From contig NZ_FOAI01000002.1 in assembly GCF_900109705.1 (NCBI RefSeq), positions 186,001 to 250,000 of the forward strand: DNA of 64,000 nt, read 5' to 3'. The notes beneath the pieces are model-generated. The model worked only from the letters and a program-made list of their open reading frames with translations. It was not told where the DNA came from and did no database searches. Source of the DNA: Roseivivax marinus. Its GTDB lineage: Bacteria; Pseudomonadota; Alphaproteobacteria; Rhodobacterales; Rhodobacteraceae. A program made the position numbers and the translations under genes. Shown one piece after another: positions 59,005-64,000 of the stretch. Within the stretch, counting starts at the first letter, position 1. Each line of letters opens with the position of its first letter.

Positions 59005-59760
59005 CTAGCCGAGCGCATCCCAGACGAGCTTGAGCCCCGTTACGGTGAGCAGCACGTAGGTGATCGCGAAGAAGGTGCGCTCGGACACGCGCTCGTGGCC
59101 GACCACGCCCAGCCAGGTGCCGAGGAACGCGAAGGGCGACAGCGCAATTCCGAGCAGCAGCGTCTCGCGCGTGAAGATGCCCATGCCGGCATAGAACCCG
59201 GCCTTCGACAGGTTCACTGCCCAGAATGTCAGCACCGTCGTCGCCTGGAATGTCGTCTTGTCGAGTTTCCGCCCCAGCAGGTAGACCGCAGCCGCAGGCC
59301 CGCCCGCGTGGCTGACGAAGCTGGTGAACCCGACGGCAAAGCCGCAGATTGCGCCGGCCGCGCGGCCTAGCGGGCGTTGACCCAGTGTCACCCACCCGCG
59401 CGAAAGCGCCAGTCGCCATCCCACGAATCCAAGGGCCACCGCACCGATCAGCAGACGCACCGCATCGGGGGACGCCCAGTCGTAGAACGCCGCGCCGAGC
59501 GCCACGCCCGGCAAGGCAGCGAGGATCAGCAGCCGCGCGTCGCGCCAGTTCCAGCGCCGCCAGTAGGCGCGCAGACTGGTCGCGTCGATCAGCATCAGCA
59601 GCGGCAGCATCACCCCGAGCGCGGCACCGGGCTCGAGCACGAGGGCGAGAATCGTCGCGCTGGCGAAGGCCGCGCCCGAGCCGAATCCGGCCTTGGAGAT
59701 ACCGGCGAAGATCACCGCCGGCACACCAAGGGCAAACACGCTCCAGCTTAGTACGTCCAT
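59005..59760 (-). CDS. Sulfite exporter TauE/SafE (TSUP) family permease
   Basis: A 251-residue inner-membrane protein with about eight helices. The first TSUP repeat has VPAVIFAGISKAGFGSGAAF near residue 15-35 and the second FAVGFTSFVSHAGGPAAAVY near residue 130-150. Members export sulfite, sulfoacetate or other organic anions, but the cargo here is unknown. The ATG at 59760 is taken; the frame to 59802 has an unlikely prefix. It is divergent from mdh. Confidence 0.9.
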   Translation of the reverse strand: MDVLSWSVFALGVPAVIFAGISKAGFGSGAAFASATILALVLEPGAALGVMLPLLMLIDATSLRAYWRRWNWRDARLLILAALPGVALGAAFYDWASPDAVRLLIGAVALGFVGWRLALSRGWVTLGQRPLGRAAGAICGFAVGFTSFVSHAGGPAAAVYLLGRKLDKTTFQATTVLTFWAVNLSKAGFYAGMGIFTRETLLLGIALSPFAFLGTWLGVVGHERVSERTFFAITYVLLTVTGLKLVWDALG

Positions 59761-59762
59761 GA

Positions 59763-60908
<1,146 letters not shown>

Positions 60909-60936
60909 TCGCGAATTCGTCTCCCGGACGACATAC

Positions 60937-60965
60937 GCCCCGGCCCGCCAAGGCCGGGGCGTTTT
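60937..60965 (+). terminator. mdh terminator
   Basis: GCCCCGGCC pairs with GGCCGGGGC around CGCCAA, followed by GTTTT. It lies 28 bp after mdh and also separates it from the convergent glycosyltransferase. Confidence 0.88.
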
Positions 60966-60980
60966 CGTGTGCGGCGTGGT

Positions 60981-62048
60981 TCAGCCCGGAATGTCGCGGA
61001 TCAGCCCGTCAAGCGAGCGCGGCCCCTCGTAGCGCCGCGTGCCCTGCCAGACCGGCGACCGGGCCAGCACGTCGCCACGCTCCAGCATCTTGCGGATGCC
61101 CCGGGCGCCCTTGTTGTGCTGGCCGCGCGCCGCCGTGTATTCCAGACCCGCCTGCCCGCGCGTGAACTTGTAGTGCAGGAAGGCCGCGATGCTCTCGGAC
61201 ACGGGCAGAGCGCGGTCGACCTTGTGCGCCCCGCCGTTGAACGCCATCCCTGCCTGCCAGCGGATCAGCCCGAGCTTGGTCTGGTTGGCGTTGGCCCGCA
61301 CCGTGCGGTAGGTCAGCGCCCGTGCCGCGAGGTTGCGCGCCCGCTCGGCCGGGCCGGGGTTGATCGGCCGGTCCAGCCTGTTCAGCCGCTCGATCGCGGC
61401 AGCCTTCCAGCCCGGCAATCCCTCCATGTGGTCGGTGAAGAGCCGGTGCCGCAGCCCGCCCGAGAACGCCACCGGCGGGGTCGGCCAGCGCTTTCGCTCC
61501 CGCCCCGAGGTGGGTCGCATGAAATAGCCCGCGGGCACCGCGGCGGGGCCATCGAACAGCGGGAAGGTCTCGGTGAGGGTGCGATCGTCGGCAGGGTCGA
61601 AGACGTGTTCCGCCAGCGGCCGGTCGGCATACATGTCTATCATCAAGGTGGCGACGGCCTCGGCCCCCTCGGCCTCGAGCGCGGCGCAGTAGGCGTCGAG
61701 AGACCGCGCCTCCATGCCCGGGAAGACGAAATGCTCGTCCAGGTCCGGGGCCAAGCACCAGCGCCCGTCACAGTAGGTGTCGAGCAGGTCCGACCGCCAC
61801 TGCGCCTTGTCGTCGCGATAGTTCGAGCCCGCGCGCGGCGTGAACACGGTGACGTCCGGCGCGGCGGCCAGGATCTCGGCCGTGCCGTCGGTCGAGCGGT
61901 CATCGACGATAAGGAAGGCGGGCCTGGTGATCGCGCGGTAATGGTCGAGAAACGCGCCGAGGATGTTCGCCTCGTTGTGCGCCAGCGCGATGATCGGGAC
62001 CCCGTCCTCGGGGCGGCGGTCTGGCCCGGTGCGATCCAGTTTCTTCAT
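60981..62048 (-). CDS. Family 2-like glycosyltransferase
   Basis: A 355-residue protein with a glycosyltransferase-A core. [20 protein letters not shown] near residue 17, [15 protein letters not shown] near residue 46 (nucleotide-sugar Asp), and [13 protein letters not shown] near residue 100 (DxD-like metal site) are visible. The C-terminal half ([20 protein letters not shown]) is longer than minimal GT2 domains and resembles DUF4922/GT92-like 'glycosyl transferase family 2' proteins of roseobacters. The acceptor is unknown. The ATG at 62048 has GAGGC 8 nt upstream. It is convergent with mdh. Confidence 0.85.
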   Translation of the reverse strand: MKKLDRTGPDRRPEDGVPIIALAHNEANILGAFLDHYRAITRPAFLIVDDRSTDGTAEILAAAPDVTVFTPRAGSNYRDDKAQWRSDLLDTYCDGRWCLAPDLDEHFVFPGMEARSLDAYCAALEAEGAEAVATLMIDMYADRPLAEHVFDPADDRTLTETFPLFDGPAAVPAGYFMRPTSGRERKRWPTPPVAFSGGLRHRLFTDHMEGLPGWKAAAIERLNRLDRPINPGPAERARNLAARALTYRTVRANANQTKLGLIRWQAGMAFNGGAHKVDRALPVSESIAAFLHYKFTRGQAGLEYTAARGQHNKGARGIRKMLERGDVLARSPVWQGTRRYEGPRSLDGLIRDIPG

Positions 62049-62166
62049 GCGCGGCGCCTCGTGTACGGACAGGTCTGCGCCCGCTTTGCCCGCCCCGTGC
62101 GCCTCGATCAAGGCCCCCGGCAGCGCCCGCCGCGGCCGATTCCGCATCGGTTCCACCTTTGCCCGG

Positions 62167-62198
62167 CTTGTGATCACAAGGTCCACACGCGTGACCAC
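62167..62198 (+). promoter_or_regulatory. Operator-like double GTGAYCAC element upstream of sucC
   Basis: CTTGTGATCACAAG (62167-62180) is a perfect 14-bp palindrome with core GTGATCAC at 62170-62177; GTGACCAC follows at 62191-62198. The two boxes are 21 bp apart start to start, as in the element upstream of sdhC. The element ends 112 bp before the sucC ATG. Confidence 0.7.
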
Positions 62199-62309
62199 AA
62201 AGGGCGAAAAATGCCCGTCGGGCCGTGTCACCGGCAAGAAACCCTTTATGTCGGTCCGGTAGTCGTGCCTAGAACGGGCCAACCGCAGCAATACGGGGAC
62301 AGGATTTCC

Positions 62310-63503
62310 ATGAACATCCACGAGTATCAGGCAAAGGCGCTCCTGCGCAGCTACGGCGCGCCGGTGTCGGACGGCCGCGTGGTCCTCCGCGCCGAGGAGG
62401 CCAAGACGGCCGCAGGCGCGCTTGACGGACCGATGTGGGTCGTGAAGGCCCAGATCCACGCCGGCGGCCGCGGCAAGGGCTCCTTCAAGGAGTCGGACGC
62501 GGGTGAGAAAGGCGGCGTGCGCCTCGCCAAGTCGGTCGAGGAAGCGGCCGAGGAAGCCAAGAAGATGCTCGGCAAGACGCTGGTGACCCACCAGACCGGT
62601 CCGGCCGGCAAGCAGGTCAACCGGATCTACATCGAGGACGGCTCGGACATCGAGCGCGAGCTCTACCTCGCGCTGCTGGTCGATCGCGTCACCAGCCGGG
62701 TGTCCTTCGTCTGCTCGACCGAGGGCGGCATGGACATCGAGGAAGTCGCCGCGTCGACCCCCGAGAAGATCCTGTCGTTCAGCGTCGACCCGGCCACCGG
62801 CTACCAGGCGTTCCACGGCCGCCGCATCGCGTTCTCGCTCGGCCTCGAGGGCGCGCAGGTCAAGCAGTGCGTCAAGCTGATGGGCATCCTCTACAACGCG
62901 TTCATCGAGCGCGACATGGAGATGCTCGAGATCAACCCGCTGATCGTCACCGACAAGGGTGACCTCAAGGTGCTCGACGCCAAGCTCGGCTTCGACGGCA
63001 ACGCGCTCTATCGCCAGTCCGACGTGGCCGAACTGCGCGACGAGACCGAGGAAGACTCCAAGGAGCTCGAAGCGTCCAAGTACGACCTCAACTACATCGC
63101 GCTCGACGGCGAGATCGGCTGCATGGTCAACGGCGCGGGCCTCGCCATGGCGACGATGGACATCATCAAGCTCTACGGCGCCGAGCCCGCGAACTTCCTC
63201 GACGTCGGCGGCGGCGCCACGAAGGAGAAGGTGACAGAGGCGTTCAAGATCATCACGTCCGACAAGAACGTGAAGGGCATCCTCGTGAACATCTTCGGCG
63301 GCATCATGCGCTGCGACGTCATCGCCGAGGGCGTGATCGCCGCGGTCAAGGAAGTCGGCCTTCAGGTTCCGCTGGTCGTCCGCCTCGAGGGCACCAACGT
63401 CGAGAAGGGCAAGGAGCTCATCAACAACTCCGGTCTGAACGTGATCGCCGCCGACAGCCTGTCGGACGGGGCACAGAAGATCGTGAAGGAAGTGAAGGGC
63501 TGA
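62310..63503 (+). CDS. sucC: Succinyl-CoA synthetase beta subunit
   Basis: A 397-residue SucC. The start [20 protein letters not shown] and the ATP-grasp fold ([20 protein letters not shown] near residue 45; [10 protein letters not shown] near residue 210) are standard. The C-terminal block [18 protein letters not shown] appears as [18 protein letters not shown], with the phosphate-linked [16 protein letters not shown]. With SucD it makes ATP from succinyl-CoA. The ATG at 62310 follows GGACAGGA; the frame open to 60969 is an antisense artefact. sucD probably lies beyond the right edge. Confidence 0.98.
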   Translation: MNIHEYQAKALLRSYGAPVSDGRVVLRAEEAKTAAGALDGPMWVVKAQIHAGGRGKGSFKESDAGEKGGVRLAKSVEEAAEEAKKMLGKTLVTHQTGPAGKQVNRIYIEDGSDIERELYLALLVDRVTSRVSFVCSTEGGMDIEEVAASTPEKILSFSVDPATGYQAFHGRRIAFSLGLEGAQVKQCVKLMGILYNAFIERDMEMLEINPLIVTDKGDLKVLDAKLGFDGNALYRQSDVAELRDETEEDSKELEASKYDLNYIALDGEIGCMVNGAGLAMATMDIIKLYGAEPANFLDVGGGATKEKVTEAFKIITSDKNVKGILVNIFGGIMRCDVIAEGVIAAVKEVGLQVPLVVRLEGTNVEKGKELINNSGLNVIAADSLSDGAQKIVKEVKG

Positions 63504-63523
63504 GGTTCGGGATCCGGGACATG

Positions 63524-63617
63524 CGGAACGCGGTGAACAAAGCGGCGGTGTCGGGGGTTTGCCCCTCGTCGCCCCGTGCCCGCAAGGGCGCGGCTTTGTC
63601 CACCTGCTCGCGTTCCG
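63524..63617 (+). ncRNA. Candidate structured RNA between sucC and the next gene
   Basis: CGGAACGCG (63524-63532) and GTGAACAAAGC (63533-63543) are matched downstream by GCTTTGTCCAC (63593-63603) and CGCGTTCCG (63609-63617). This forms a long stem with one mismatch and a 5-nt bulge. Two internal hairpins (GGGG/CCCC and GCCC/GGGC types) fit in the interior. A further perfect hairpin CCGGGCC/GGCCCGG (63615-63632) overlaps the right arm and could be an alternative fold. Confidence 0.45.
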
Positions 63618-63663
63618 GGCCGTCCGGCCCGGTCATCCGTCCATCTCTTTGAACGAGGCTCAC

Positions 63664-64000
63664 ATGTCCCTCTTCTCCCGCTCCTCCACTCAGAACCTGC
63701 CCAGCGTGTCCGACCACCTGCCGGACATGCCCGAGCTTCCCGAGTTGCCCGAGGGCCTCGGCGCCTATGCCCCGCTCTTCGCGGGGGCGGCGATGATCGG
63801 CGCGGGGCTTCTGATGCGCCGCATCGAGCCCGAGACCCTGCGCCTGCCCGAACCGTCCCGCCGGCCGAAGTCGCTGCGCGACGTCCGGTCCGGGCGCGAC
63901 GCGGTCCGGGCAACGCGCGACGGCATCGCGCGGTTCACGCCGCACAACCTGACCAAGACGCTGGGGCGCTCGCTCGTGCTCATGGGCGCCGCCACCATCG
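63664..64000 (+). CDS. Partial gene downstream of sucC, open at the window edge
   Basis: An open frame from ATG 63664 to the right edge (112 codons seen). The protein begins MSLFSRSSTQNLPSVSDHLP and has a hydrophobic segment LGAYAPLFAGAAMIGAGLLM near residue 32-51, then Arg/Pro-rich polar residues with SRRPKSLRDVRSGRDAV. A second hydrophobic stretch starts at the edge (LGRSLVLMGAATI). It could be a membrane protein of unknown function between sucC and sucD. I do not recognise a family. Confidence 0.6.
   Translation, partial: MSLFSRSSTQNLPSVSDHLPDMPELPELPEGLGAYAPLFAGAAMIGAGLLMRRIEPETLRLPEPSRRPKSLRDVRSGRDAVRATRDGIARFTPHNLTKTLGRSLVLMGAATI

Noticed and set aside
60969-62309. Long upstream extension of the sucC frame (about 450 codons)
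   Set aside because: It is antisense to the glycosyltransferase gene, and sucC has a normal start with a ribosome site at 62310.

Overview
This window is a high-G+C chromosomal segment of an alphaproteobacterium, almost certainly a Rhodobacteraceae (Roseobacter-group) member. The evidence is the very G+C-rich third codon positions, a complete set of ethylmalonyl-CoA-pathway style genes (ccr, ecm, mesaconyl-CoA hydratase, short malyl-CoA thioesterase), PHB genes, an HvrA-type H-NS protein, a LuxR/LuxI pair with a CtrA-like box, a DUF1127 peptide and an FeS-type photolyase. The genes are core and well packed. I see no tRNA, rRNA, CRISPR array, prophage or insertion sequence.

Layout. 0-8 kb: 5' end of gltX, small enzymes (GNAT, ThpR, 2OG-Fe oxygenase, WrbA), a zincin, a PsiE-like membrane protein, glutamine-dependent NadE, a secreted 18-unit MORN-repeat protein, and a DUF4336/DUF2945 tail. 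8-16 kb: a Ca/Na exchanger, a photolyase-SDR pair, truA, and a YcjX-GNAT-YcjF operon. 16-24 kb: ileS behind an 840-bp leader region, an orphan LacI regulator, a NYN-LOTUS RNase-like protein, a PhnM-like protein that has lost its metal ligands, and a DUF1127 peptide. 24-37 kb: rpsD, an EAL protein, phaA-patatin-phaB, small conserved proteins, polyprenyl synthase, ispE, a TPR protein and ETF-ubiquinone oxidoreductase. 37-43 kb: greA, a membrane protein, a RecD-like helicase, a phosphatase and the luxR-luxI quorum-sensing locus. 43-52 kb: ccr, a PlsB-like acyltransferase, ecm, hns-deoD, DUF1989, ornithine/lysine decarboxylase and two tiny genes. 52-64 kb: sdhCDA-lipoprotein-sdhB, mesaconyl-CoA hydratase-DUF1737-NnrU-malyl-CoA thioesterase, TSUP, mdh, a glycosyltransferase, sucC and the start of a further gene.

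The metabolic theme is acetyl-CoA assimilation feeding the TCA cycle. PhaA and PhaB make 3-hydroxybutyryl-CoA, Ccr and Ecm carry the carbon to methylsuccinyl-CoA, mesaconyl-CoA hydratase and the malyl-CoA thioesterase finish the route to malate, and Mdh, Sdh and SucC sit nearby. The most striking regulatory signal is a shared operator-like motif: two GTGAYCAC palindromes exactly 21 bp apart, about 115 bp upstream of both sdhC and sucC. A second is a perfect TTAA-N7-TTAAC (CtrA-type) box just ahead of the luxR operon, with a related GGTTAACC palindrome ahead of luxI. No wholly new multi-gene system is evident; the novelty lies mainly in these regulatory motifs, structured RNA leaders, the degenerate PhnM and several small conserved-looking proteins.
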